Source of the DNA: Parachlamydiaceae bacterium
GTDB taxonomy: Bacteria > Chlamydiota > Chlamydiia > Chlamydiales > Parachlamydiaceae
Assembly (NCBI GenBank): GCA_013815395.1
Contig: JACDGH010000032.1
Span: 1 to 14,970 of the forward strand
Direction of reading: 5' to 3'
DNA: 14,970 bases
Under the pieces are notes generated by a model. It was given only the letters and a program-made list of their open reading frames with translations. It made no database searches and was not told where the DNA came from. The translations under genes were made by a program, and so were the position numbers. This document shows positions 1 to 7,900 of this stretch, in pieces. Numbering within the stretch: position 1 is the first letter of the stretch; every line of letters starts with the position of its first letter.

Positions 1-126
1 CTGTTCATGGGTGCCATGGCTGAAATTAAGCCTAGCCACATTCATTCCCATTTCCATCAAAGCCATAATTTTTTCTAAGGTGTTGACAGCAGGGCCAATC
101 GTACAAATTATTTTCGTATGGATCAT
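1..126 (-). CDS. pyk: Pyruvate kinase, N-terminal fragment (runs off the left edge)
   Basis: Only the first 42 codons are present, read from an ATG at 126 towards base 1. Pyruvate kinase transfers phosphate from phosphoenolpyruvate to ADP in the last step of glycolysis, in the cytosol. The visible residues carry the family N-terminal signature: TKIICTIGPA, a short helix, then GMNVARLNFSHGTHE, which is the first strand and substrate-binding loop (Arg and Asn of the ARLNFSHG motif). A GAGAG-type ribosome binding site lies at 133-137, about six bases before the ATG. From memory, pyk is next to uvrA in Chlamydia; here about 4.8 kb with three unrecognised genes and repeats separate them. The active-site Lys and C-terminal domain are outside the window. 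Confidence 0.93.
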   Translation of the reverse strand, partial: MIHTKIICTIGPAVNTLEKIMALMEMGMNVARLNFSHGTHEQ

Positions 127-187
127 TAAAAACTCTCAGGTTTAAGACAACTCAACTTTTGATATTTTAGATATTTCCGCATAGCGA

Positions 188-214
188 ATCATATGCCAAA
201 GCTCTAACTTTCAA
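188..214 (-). promoter_or_regulatory. Possible promoter for pyk
   Basis: Read on the minus strand, TTGAAA (209-214) and TATGAT (188-193) each match the sigma70 consensus at five of six positions. The spacer is only 15 bases, shorter than ideal. It would give a leader of roughly 55 bases before the pyk ATG. Sequence match only. Confidence 0.3.
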
Positions 215-320
215 TGCGAGTTAAATAAATCTAGTATAACTAAAATGCAGTTTAAATAAAAATTAATTTCAAAATGAAGCAAAAAATGATAGGGTGAAAG
301 ATGGTATGGCTTAAGATTGT

Positions 321-432
321 TTGAACTGCAAAAGGATGTAATTGTTATATCGTTCCACGGGCGCTGCACGCGTGGGAACAGACAAAAAATCACTTGAGAC
401 TCGGAGCCCGTGACTAACGTATTTTTTATAAT
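321..432 (+). other. GC-rich structured element in the pyk to 530 intergenic gap
   Basis: This is the only notable content of the 403-base gap 127-529, which is otherwise AT-rich. GTTCCACG (352-359) can pair with CGTGGGAAC (371-379) with one bulged G. CACGGGC (356-362) can instead pair perfectly with GCCCGTG (406-412), so the two helices compete for the same bases. A T-run (422-427) follows the second helix by nine bases. Upstream, TTGAAC (321-326) and TGTTAT (343-348), 16 bases apart, form a weak sigma70-like pair that would start transcription near 355. It could be a small RNA, an attenuator-like leader for the gene at 530, or chance. I recognise no known RNA family. Confidence 0.25.
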
Positions 433-529
433 TAGTTAAAACAAATTACACGAAACACTGGCGGAGGGATGCATAATATTTTTTCGTCTTTTGTGTAAAA
501 TAAACTTATAATTAATGAAAGGACCAAAC

Positions 530-1147
530 ATGGCAATCGATAAAATTTATTCTTCTTATATTCTCTGCTTAAGCTGCATTTTTTTCAGTTGCTTTTCAGG
601 CTGTTTTCTATTTTGCGAAATTGAGACTGTTACGCTAAAATGGACATCTCTTCTGTGTACACAAGTTTGTATGACGCAATTAGAAAGAGAATTTAGAAAG
701 GTGCCTGGCATCGCTGAGGTCGCATTAGATCAGGGAAGTGGTGGGGCAACGATAAAATGGAGACCCAATTATCGTTTTTCATTTTCTGATGTCAATGTAC
801 CTATGCGCCTGGTAGGACTATCCATCCGAGATATTCATATCAAAGTTAAAGGAAAGCTGTCACACGATGCTCACTCTGTCTTTTTGACATCCATTGGTGA
901 TAACACCCAGTTTCAATTACTAAATCCAGTTACTAGCACATCTGGTCAACAAGCCGCTGTTTTCAACCTGGCTGCACGTCAGCTAACTCCAGAGTTAAGA
1001 CAAAAGCTTCTTGAAGGCGAAGCTCAAAAAGCTACAGCCTCAATTCAAGGGCAAATTTTCATGCCTGGCCGTTCATCGGCCTTGCAAATTGTGGTCGACA
1101 GTCTAAACCTGGAAAAAGAAGATACCGAAAAGCAAAAACAAAAATAA
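530..1147 (+). CDS. Putative lipoprotein or membrane-anchored protein with an HMA-like domain, function unknown
   Basis: I chose the ATG at 530 (205 residues) over the in-frame ATG at 515 because AAAGGA at 518-523 sits six bases before 530, while 515 has no usable ribosome binding site. Residues 9-28 are strongly hydrophobic and end in a lipobox-like FSGC with Cys25, so signal anchor or lipoprotein are both possible. Residues 32-75 resemble the start of a heavy-metal-associated (ferredoxin-like) fold: TVTLKW, then CTQVC (43-47), a helix, then VPGIAEVALD and ATIKW. The cysteines are spaced CxxxC, not the CxxC of copper chaperones, so metal binding is doubtful. The rest (about 76-195) is predicted mixed alpha/beta without recognised motifs, and the tail is Lys/Gln rich. 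It stands alone between pyk and a convergent operon. The gene looks real; its function is unknown. Confidence 0.8.
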   Translation: MAIDKIYSSYILCLSCIFFSCFSGCFLFCEIETVTLKWTSLLCTQVCMTQLEREFRKVPGIAEVALDQGSGGATIKWRPNYRFSFSDVNVPMRLVGLSIRDIHIKVKGKLSHDAHSVFLTSIGDNTQFQLLNPVTSTSGQQAAVFNLAARQLTPELRQKLLEGEAQKATASIQGQIFMPGRSSALQIVVDSLNLEKEDTEKQKQK

Positions 1148-1178
1148 AACTAAGTAAAAGTGATTGTAGTAAAGTTGG

Positions 1179-1241
1179 ATGAGCGAAGCTCAATAAAGTT
1201 AAACAAATAAAAGCGGTCTAATAATTAAATGAGCGAAGCTC
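1179..1241 (+). repeat. Two copies of a short hairpin repeat, ATGAGCGAAGCTC
   Basis: ATGAGCGAAGCTC occurs at 1179-1191 and again at 1229-1241, exactly 50 bases apart. Each forms a small hairpin (GAGC-GAA-GCTC). The second copy is the left end of the family-1 repeat starting at 1231; the first may be what remains of another copy. Both lie just after the stop of the 530-1147 gene, but with no T-run they are poor terminators. Confidence 0.5.
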
Positions 1242-1330
1242 CCTGAAATGCTCGGATTTTCCGAGCCCTTTCATTCAGCCAATCTTTACGCTAAAACTTA
1301 AGGTTCAGCAACAATTTTATAAGCTAAGCG
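1231..1330 (+). repeat. Interspersed repeat family 1, divergent copy
   Basis: This roughly 100-base intergenic element matches the copies at 3940-4341 in the order of its parts: a GCGAAGC start, a perfect hairpin GCTCGGA-TTT-TCCGAGC (1250-1266), CCCTTTCATTCAGCC, a GCTAAAA block (1290-1296), then GTTCAGCA and a TTTTATAAGC end. It is more diverged in its left end (CCCTGAAAT where the others have CCCTGGAGT). Together with the inverted family-2 copy at 1442-1522 it fills most of the 397-base gap 1148-1544, in which I see no gene or RNA gene. Confidence 0.75.
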
Positions 1331-1441
1331 CTTTTGTTCTATACGAATACAAACATTGCTGTTTAAAATTGTAGCTGAAACTTAATCTTGCATTACGCAT
1401 CTAATTCTTAGCTTTTAGTAATTTGCAGAATAAAAGGGCGC

Positions 1442-1522
1442 GGCAGAGCCGACGCACTCCAGGGGCTTCGCCATACGCAAATTGTCTTATTTACTTCTAT
1501 TCACTGTCAGCCTCACTAAGGC
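1442..1522 (-). repeat. Interspersed repeat family 2, copy A (inverted)
   Basis: Read on the minus strand, this begins GCCTTAGTGAGGCTGACAG, continues through an AT-rich middle ending in CAATTTGCG, then has GGCGAAGCCCCTGGAGTGCG and ends GTCGGCTCTGCC. The same order is found at 14775-14853 and, truncated by the window edge, at 14908-14970. The GCGAAGCCCCTGGAGTGC part is shared with family 1. It lies between convergent genes, just past the stop of 1545-2927. Confidence 0.75.
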
Positions 1523-1544
1523 TTCGCATATATAACAATAGCTT

Positions 1545-2927
1545 TTAGCTAATATGATCTGCAAAAGCCACAGGATCAGTCGCCAAATTTAAACATAGAT
1601 TCCTATTATTTTTCTCATCACTCACTGCACTTGGAAGCGCAGGTAGTATTACATCTTTAGCAGGTATAATAAGATCACCTTTTAACAAATTCAATTCAGC
1701 CTGTATATCAAGGGCTTTAGGTGATTCGGGAGTAATAACTCCTGCAGCGACAACTTCAACTTTTTTAGCATTCTGTATAAATTGATAAGCTTTCCAACCT
1801 ACAAATACCGCAGCAGCTACGGTAGTCGCTGTAGCAACTACAGTTTTGACTTCCGAGGATTGAATCCAGTCCTGCCATGCTTGATAATCAAAATCTCCAA
1901 ATAGTGCCTGAATTTTTTGCTGAATAGGCTGAGTTATATTAGAACTATTAGATAATAAAGTTTGCGTATGTGCATGAATCTGTTCATCCATAGAGGAAGC
2001 AGGACAAAAAAATAATCCATCCGGGATTTCATCAAAACAGTGCATTTTCAAGCTAATGTCACCTTTAGTAGCATTCTCTGGGTTGAAAGAAGTTAAATCA
2101 ACAAATGTTTGATAAACTTTATTTGACAGAAAAGTGCCTCCATTCAATAATTCCTCGTACAGTCCGATTTTTGGCGAACTCGACCTGTTGATGGAATTCT
2201 GTCCCACATTGGAAATCGTCTGAGGATAAACTCCGCTAATTGTATTCTGGATATTATCCGTAATTTCTTGAGCTACCTCCAATATTTTCACAGTAACATT
2301 GTTTGCAAGTTCCACTGAAGCATTTCCAAAGCTATTTAAAGCATTATTAGAAGTTTTCGATGTAAGATGTGCGGCTTGATCAACAAGATTATCTGTCACA
2401 CTCCCTGTTGTATTTGCAGCATTGTCAACGAAAGTATTAGTAGCCCCTGTTATTAATCCAAAGAATGGTACGGCAGTTAATGCCGCTACTCTTCCTATAA
2501 CCACACCAGTAGCTCTTAAATTAATTTCATTTTGCGTTAAAATTTTGTCACCTAATTCTAATGCAAATTGTGCTTTTGTATCTATAAATGCTATAGTTTC
2601 TTGTGGAAGAATTTTGTTTTTTGCCACCTGTAAACTTGCTAGCCCCAAAAAACCTGATAATAGCTTAAGTTTAGGTATCTCGATCCATGTTCTAACACCT
2701 ATTGTTACTAAAGAAGATATGCCATTACGAAAACCTGTTGGCTTACCAATATCTTTAAATATTTTCTGAGTTCTCGTTAGCGTCCTAACTACTACTGGAA
2801 GTGCAGGTATTGCATTAAGAGCATCATTATGTGCTAGAAGGGCTGCTAGTGCTGGTCCATCATAACGGTTGTTAGGTAATGCAGCTAAAAATGCTGCGAA
2901 TGTCGCTGCTGCTACTGGTGGTACCAT
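1545..2927 (-). CDS. Hypothetical membrane-associated protein, second gene of a two-gene operon
   Basis: The 460-residue product starts at an ATG (2925-2927) with AGGAG six bases upstream; that site overlaps the TAG stop of the preceding gene, so the two are surely cotranscribed and translationally close. I do not recognise the family. The N-terminus (1-17) is Ala-rich and mildly hydrophobic. Strong hydrophobic stretches lie near 141-165 (GVVIGRVAALTAVPFFGLIT) and 362-385 (ATTVAAAVFVGW). Between them, about 166-250 is Asn/Thr/Ser rich and amphipathic, of the kind seen in coiled or helical secreted proteins. Cys297 and Cys308 form a close pair. Two separated hydrophobic patches with polar ends would suit a membrane-inserted or secreted effector, but no signal peptide is clear and no bilobed Inc pattern is obvious. 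Base composition is AT-rich like its partner, unlike uvrA. Confidence 0.8.
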   Translation of the reverse strand: MVPPVAAATFAAFLAALPNNRYDGPALAALLAHNDALNAIPALPVVVRTLTRTQKIFKDIGKPTGFRNGISSLVTIGVRTWIEIPKLKLLSGFLGLASLQVAKNKILPQETIAFIDTKAQFALELGDKILTQNEINLRATGVVIGRVAALTAVPFFGLITGATNTFVDNAANTTGSVTDNLVDQAAHLTSKTSNNALNSFGNASVELANNVTVKILEVAQEITDNIQNTISGVYPQTISNVGQNSINRSSSPKIGLYEELLNGGTFLSNKVYQTFVDLTSFNPENATKGDISLKMHCFDEIPDGLFFCPASSMDEQIHAHTQTLLSNSSNITQPIQQKIQALFGDFDYQAWQDWIQSSEVKTVVATATTVAAAVFVGWKAYQFIQNAKKVEVVAAGVITPESPKALDIQAELNLLKGDLIIPAKDVILPALPSAVSDEKNNRNLCLNLATDPVAFADHIS

Positions 2928-2936
2928 TTTAATCTC

Positions 2937-3440
2937 CTATGATTTTATTTTTTTTGGAATTAGATTTTTATATAGATAGCTTGATACATCAGAACCAATA
3001 CTGAAGCCACAAACGAAGGGCATTAAATTTCCTAATCTCTCTGTGACACGCAATGTTAACCTTATCATAGGAGTTCCCATAATATAAGCTTCACTTGTCA
3101 TGAAGACTTTGTTAATCAGATCGCTCTTTGCAAAAGATTCAGCTCTTCTTTCTAAATCAACATCTTTACCTGTCGTCATTGATTTATAAAGACCAAATGC
3201 AGTTCCGGCTGCCATACTAGCTAAATAAGTTTCCCGGTATAATTGGTTATCAAAAGTGAGCATGGCTTGATGGACTAAATAAAATTCAAGACCCAAATAC
3301 AAGACACGTCCTGGAAGATAGGCTTGCGATTGTGATTTCTTGTCATCTTTTTTATCTGCCTCTTTTGGTTTTTCTGTATTAATATTAATAGTAAGAGGGG
3401 GATATCCTGGTAATTGTGGGGAACTTACTATTGCGGTCAT
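2937..3440 (-). CDS. Hypothetical protein, first gene of the same operon
   Basis: This 167-residue protein starts at an ATG at 3440 with GGAG five bases upstream. Its TAG stop (2937-2939) supplies the first bases of the next gene's AGGAG site, leaving nine bases between the genes. The N-terminal 45 residues are Pro- and Lys-rich (a basic/acidic run at about 24-34, KPKEADKKDDKK) and look disordered. From about 46 the chain is mostly helical with moderately hydrophobic parts near 71-88 and 136-150, neither a convincing membrane helix alone. The disordered N-terminus with a compact helical C-terminal part is compatible with a secreted protein or with a small chaperone-like partner of the 460-residue product, but no motif identifies it. 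I do not recognise the family. Confidence 0.78.
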   Translation of the reverse strand: MTAIVSSPQLPGYPPLTININTEKPKEADKKDDKKSQSQAYLPGRVLYLGLEFYLVHQAMLTFDNQLYRETYLASMAAGTAFGLYKSMTTGKDVDLERRAESFAKSDLINKVFMTSEAYIMGTPMIRLTLRVTERLGNLMPFVCGFSIGSDVSSYLYKNLIPKKIKS

Positions 3441-3939
3441 AAAAACTCCATTGTTATTTTAAATAAAGAAATTCTAAATACTTATGATCATTACGATTTT
3501 GTTAAAATCCATAACTTTCATGATTTTTGTAATTCTTAAGCTCAATTATAAAAGACTAAGCAACAAATTTATCAAATGCAAATTCACATATTTGCAACCT
3601 CTCCTCCATTGATGAGCCTACTCCAATGCGCTGTATTCACGAGTAAAACAAGTCTTATGCTGCACATATATCATGCTAGCTATTCTAATTTTCCACAGAT
3701 GATAATAAATGGATGTAAAGAATTTATAAAGAATTTGTTAATTTTTGTAAAACATTCTTTTTTATACAAAAAATCGATTTTCCAGACATTTTAAAAAATA
3801 AAAGAATGACATTGTTGTACTTTATTCATTATTGCCTAAAATAACATATGTTGAATAGATTAATTTGAAACAATTAATTGAATTATTTAGGTGGATTTAA
3901 TGGCATTCTAGGAAAAGAATAAGTCAACCTTGCTCCAGA
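3441..3939. other. AT-rich intergenic stretch with no supported gene
   Basis: This is the left half of the 926-base gap 3441-4366. I see no RNA gene and no convincing promoter with both hexamers for the operon on its left. AGGTGG (3889-3894) stands six bases before an ATG at 3900 that opens only a three-codon frame (Met-Ala-Phe-stop), perhaps the remains of a gene start or chance. Confidence 0.5.
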
Positions 3940-4027
3940 TTTTTCGGGCCCTTTCATTCAGCCCAATCACCCCAAACAAAAATATAAGTTGCAGCAGAAG
4001 ACATTTTGCTAAAATTGCCTTTTAGCA
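3940..4027 (+). repeat. Repeat family 1, copy 1 (lacks its left end)
   Basis: This copy begins inside the hairpin region (TTTTTCGGGCCC) and continues CTTTCATTCAGCC, CAATCACCCCAA, AAGTTGCAGCAGAA, to GCCTTTTAGC. It is a direct tandem partner of the next copy with a period of 113 bases (CCCTTTNATTCAG at 3949 and at 4062). Confidence 0.8.
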
Positions 4028-4137
4028 TATGCGAAGCCCTGGAGTGCTCGGATTTTCCGAGCCCTTTAATTCAGCCGAATCACCCCAAGCTAAAAGATAA
4101 GTTGCAGTAGAAAGTATTAATCAAAGGGGCTTTTAGC
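4028..4137 (+). repeat. Repeat family 1, copy 2 (complete)
   Basis: A complete copy: TATGCGAAGCCCTGGAGT, hairpin GCTCGGA-TTT-TCCGAGC (4046-4062), CCTTTAATTCAGCC, GAATCACCCCAAGC, TAAAAGATAAGTTGCAG, AGTATTAATCAAA and an end of GGGGCTTTTAGC. It faces the inverted copy 3 across a short centre where AAAGTATT (4111-4118) is complementary to AATACTTT (4140-4147). Confidence 0.85.
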
Positions 4138-4229
4138 AAAATACTTTTTGCTGGACCTATATTTTAGCGGGGGTGATTTGGCTGAATCAAAGGGCTCGGA
4201 AAATCCGAGCACTCCAGGGCTTCGCAATA
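4138..4229 (-). repeat. Repeat family 1, copy 3 (inverted)
   Basis: On the minus strand it reads TTGCGAAGCCCTGGAGT, hairpin GCTCGGA-TTT-TCCGAGC (4194-4210), CCTTTGATTCAGCC, AAATCACCCCC, GCTAAAATATAGG and CAGCAAAAAGTATT. It is shortened at the end that meets copy 2. The inverted arrangement means a transcript through both could fold into a long hairpin. Confidence 0.85.
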
Positions 4230-4341
4230 GCTTAAAGGGTCTTTTGATTAAGGTTTTCTGCTGCCACTTGTTTTTTAGCTTGGAGTGATTTGACTGAATT
4301 GAAGGGCTCGGAATATCCGAGCACTCCAGGGCTTCGCATAG
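4230..4341 (-). repeat. Repeat family 1, copy 4 (inverted)
   Basis: A full-length inverted copy in direct tandem with copy 3, period 112 bases (AGGGCTCGG at 4191 and 4303). Its hairpin is GCTCGGA-TAT-TCCGAGC: the stem is unchanged while the loop differs from the other copies. It ends 25 bases before the stop codon of the small gene on its right. Confidence 0.85.
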
Positions 4342-4366
4342 GCTACAAAGACTTTTAGGCAAAATG

Positions 4367-4819
4367 TCAATCAAGGTCAATATTGAATTCTTTGGGGTTC
4401 ACCGATCTTGATTTAATATGGCTGATAATCAACGCTTCATTGATTTCAGCAATGTCAGATTTCGATAATTTAACACGCGTGTTAGGTCGAACATTTTCAA
4501 AGGCTATCTCATTCATATGATCAAAACTATCGTCCTTTATAAATAAAATTGTTGGCTGCTCCAAAACTTGCAATCCTGCAAACTTCGTTTCTCCGTCTTT
4601 ACCATCGGTATCCCAATCTGCCCCAAGTTGAACGTATAATTCGTAATCCTTTTCAATCGCTTGCACGTATAAACCCTCGACATCATCGGTAGTAATAGCC
4701 ACTGCAGCAAATCCATCCTTTAGTAGATTATCTTCTTTGGCATTACACGATAGGTTAATGCCAATAATACCCACACTTATCCACATCATGTAATAGATCA
4801 ATACATTCATATTTAACAT
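4367..4819 (-). CDS. Small exported or lipid-anchored protein, function unknown
   Basis: The frame is open from an ATG at 4849, but AAAAAGG (4826-4832) lies six bases before the ATG at 4819, so I place the start there (150 residues). Residues 5-23 are hydrophobic and lead into INLSC with Cys25, a loose lipobox; cleavage by signal peptidase I or simple anchoring are alternatives. The mature part is acidic (many Asp/Glu), with segments such as ADWDTDGKDGE (67-77), and a predicted strand-rich middle (ILFIKDD) followed by a helix at about 118-135. No catalytic motif is apparent and I do not recognise the family. The Asp-rich stretch is only loosely like a calcium loop. The gene is divergent from uvrA with 136 bases between starts, and its 3' end abuts the family-1 repeat array. 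Confidence 0.7.
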   Translation of the reverse strand: MLNMNVLIYYMMWISVGIIGINLSCNAKEDNLLKDGFAAVAITTDDVEGLYVQAIEKDYELYVQLGADWDTDGKDGETKFAGLQVLEQPTILFIKDDSFDHMNEIAFENVRPNTRVKLSKSDIAEINEALIISHIKSRSVNPKEFNIDLD

Positions 4820-4838
4820 GTTCATCCTTTTTACTCTT

Positions 4839-4865
4839 TTGTCAATCATGGAAATATACTATAAT
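4839..4865 (+). promoter_or_regulatory. Possible uvrA promoter
   Basis: TTGTCA (4839-4844, five of six) and a perfect TATAAT (4860-4865) are separated by 15 bases, shorter than the usual 17. Transcription would begin near 4872, giving a leader of about 84 bases. The site overlaps the 5' end of the divergent gene's upstream region. Confidence 0.35.
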
Positions 4866-4919
4866 CTCTAACGGACCTATATCGGTCATTTTTAATAACA
4901 ACCATATCAGGCGACACCC

Positions 4920-4932
4920 TATACCTGGTATA
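4920..4932. promoter_or_regulatory. 13-base dyad just upstream of uvrA
   Basis: TATACC-T-GGTATA is a perfect dyad ending 23 bases before the uvrA start codon. It could be a small operator or a chance palindrome. It does not match a LexA box that I know, and chlamydiae are not known for a classical SOS response. Confidence 0.25.
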
Positions 4933-4955
4933 TTTGCAAAGAGATAAAAAATAAA

Positions 4956-7900
4956 GTGAATAATCGACAAATCGTTCTTAAAAAAGTCAAAGTCCACAAC
5001 CTTAAATCGATTGACTTAACCCTCGATACTAATGAATTAATCGTGTTCACTGGCGTTTCAGGCTCCGGAAAATCATCATTAGCTTTTGATACCCTCTATG
5101 CTGAAGGACAAAGGCGCTATGTCGAATCATTAAGCACTTTTGCGCGTCGTCAACTTGGCGATATGGCCAAGCCAGATCTTGAACATGCTTCCGGCATCTC
5201 CCCCACCATTTCAATTGAACAAAAAAGTGCTGGACGCAATCCGCGCTCCACTGTGGGAACCATTACTGAAATTTACGATTATTTTCGAGTTCTTTTTGCG
5301 CGGGTAGGCATTCCACATTGTCCAATCAGCGGTGAAGCCGTCACTCCACAAAGCCGGGAACGCATCATTAAAACGGTGCAGAGTTTACCTGCAGGCAAAC
5401 GATTGATCGTACTCGCCCCCTATGCCAGAGGGAAAAAGGCTGAATTTAAAGAAGATTTCCAAGAATTGGTGCGTAAAGGCTTCATGCGTGTGCGCGTGGA
5501 TAATCAAATTATTAATATTAGCGACGAAATCAGTTTGGATGGCAATGTCGCTCACGATGTCGATGTGGTCATCGATAGATTGACCGTACAACCGGACAAC
5601 TTTTCACGTATTGCAGAAGCCATCACAGGGGCTTTAGGTCTTGGCAACGGTGTTATGAGTATTTTAGATGCCGATCATGAGGATGAGCAACTCTTTTCGA
5701 TGCATGCCTATTCGCAAAAATCGGGACAATCTTATTCTTCATTAGAGCCGCATGATTTCTCTTTTAATAGTCCTTCGGGGATGTGTCCCGAATGCAGTGG
5801 GCTTGGCACTTCTAATTCCTTTGATCTCAATCTTATCATCAATCCTGATCTTAGTATTGCTGAAGACTGCTGCTCGGTAGCAAGTCCCTATCAAACTGTA
5901 CGCTATGGAAATATCTATAATAATCTCGCAGATATCTATAAATTTGATGTACGCACCCCCTGGAAAAAGCTCTCAGAAAAAGCTAAAAAAATCTTTCTAT
6001 ATGGCACTGAAAAAAAATGGACCCGTATGCATTTTCAGCATCCTTTAACCGGAGCCACATGGACCGATCACGTGCAATGGCGCGGTGTTATCCACGAAGC
6101 TAAAACCCGCTTTGCCGAAGCCAAAAGTGATGGGTATCGCAAAAAGATACAAAAACTCATGCATGAGCAAATTTGCCCGGCTTGCGAAGGTCAACGCCTC
6201 AAACCATACCCTGCCGCAACCTTGCTGGATGGCAAACGCATTAGCGAACTCACTGGCTATACAGTTAAGGACTGCTTTTCTTTTTTTGAACATATTAATT
6301 TAACCCCAAATGAACTTCTGATCGCAGATGAACTCTTAAAAGAGATTAAGCAGCGTTTAAATTTTTTGATGGAAGTGGGCTTACATTACCTGTCTTTAGA
6401 TAGAACAGCCCCAACACTTTCCGGCGGCGAAGCTCAGCGTGTGCGCTTAGCTTCGCAAATTGGGTGTGGACTTGTGGGCATCACATACGTGCTGGATGAG
6501 CCCTCAATTGGTCTTCATCCGCGCGACAACCAAAAGTTGATACATACCCTCAAGCATCTACGCGATATCGGAAATACTGTGATTGTGGTAGAGCATGATG
6601 AAGACACTATTTGGGAAGCAGACCGAATTGTCGACTTCGGCCCAGGACCAGGTGTACGCGGTGGTGAAATTGTGGTTAATGGTGACATCAAAGCCCTCAT
6701 CGACAGCAAAGAATCGATTACAGGCGGATATCTTACTGGCAAACTCTCTATTCCAATCCCAAAAAAACGTCGCAAACCCGGTAAGACACAAATTCAGATC
6801 AAGGGTGCTACACATCATAATTTGAAAAATGTGACTGCAAAATTTCCTTTAGGGGTATTTATTGCTGTTACAGGCGTATCGGGTTCTGGTAAATCTTCTC
6901 TAATCACAGACATCTTATATCCAGCTCTCTCCAACCACTTGCATGCCAGTGAACTTGCGATCGGTGCTCATCAGGAAATTAAAGGCATAGATAATGTTGA
7001 TAAAGTCATTGCCATCGATCAATCCCCTATTGGACGCACTCCCCGCTCCAATCCCTCCACCTACATAAAACTCTTCGATGAAATTCGCGATTTATTTAGT
7101 CAACTGCCTGAAAGTCAAGCTAAAGGTTTTAAACCCGGCAGATTTAGCTTTAATGTCAAAGAAGGGTCATGTCCCCAATGTGTGGGTATGGGATTAATAA
7201 AAGTTGATATGGACTTCATGGAAGATGCTTGGGTGGATTGTCCATTATGCAATACAAAAAGGTTCGACCAAGAGACGTTATCAATTCATTATAAGGGCAA
7301 AAACATTTATGACATCCTTGAAATGGACGTTGCGCAAGCTTTAGAGTTCTTTGCCAATATCCCCTCAATTAAACATAAATTGGCCACTTTACAGAAAGTA
7401 GGCATGGAGTATATTAAGCTGGGACAATCCTCCACAACATTATCTGGGGGGGAAGCTCAGCGCATCAAATTAGCTAAAGAACTCGTACGTCCTGCCACAG
7501 GAAATACTTTTTATATTTTGGATGAACCCACTACTGGCCTGCATTTTCACGATATCAAACACCTATTGGAAGTATTGCATGAATTTATCGATCGCGGCAA
7601 CACCGTCCTAGTAATAGAACATAATATGGATGTGGTCAAAACCGCCGATTGGATCATTGATATTGGGCCAGAAGGTGGAATTGGTGGAGGACAAATTGTA
7701 GCCACAGGCACTCCAGAACAAGTCTCCCGCTTGGATACCCCTTCAGGCCATGCCATTCGAGCAGCCCTCGATCACGACCCAGCAGCGCGCATTGCTAAAG
7801 CCCTCAAAGATCACAAAGCCAATCGCCTGCGCAAGAAAGAACGCGTTGACATGCAAATTCGTGAAATTACTGTGGAAGGTGCCGAACAAAATAACCTCAA

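Noticed and set aside
211..393. 60-codon open frame on the minus strand
   Set aside because: It overlaps the GC-rich hairpin, has no ribosome binding site and a composition typical of non-coding AT-rich sequence.
507..512. Perfect TATAAT before the 530 gene
   Set aside because: No -35 hexamer at a proper distance, and transcription would begin inside the ribosome binding site.
2422..2769. 115-codon open frame on the plus strand
   Set aside because: It lies wholly antisense to the well-supported 460-residue gene and lacks a ribosome binding site.
3576..3794. 72-codon open frame in the AT-rich gap
   Set aside because: No ribosome binding site and no protein-like pattern.
3940..4341. CRISPR array
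   Set aside because: The repeats are about 112 bases, touch each other without unique spacers, and change orientation halfway; there are no cas genes.
4117..4380. 87-codon open frame on the minus strand (contains EALECSD and SPSIQSNHS)
   Set aside because: It is a translation of the family-1 repeats themselves; it overlaps the end of the neighbouring gene and has no start signal.
7840..7860. Two separate uvrA genes
   Set aside because: The frame is continuous across the junction near residue 965, with no stop codon or frameshift; the fusion is a known chlamydial form.
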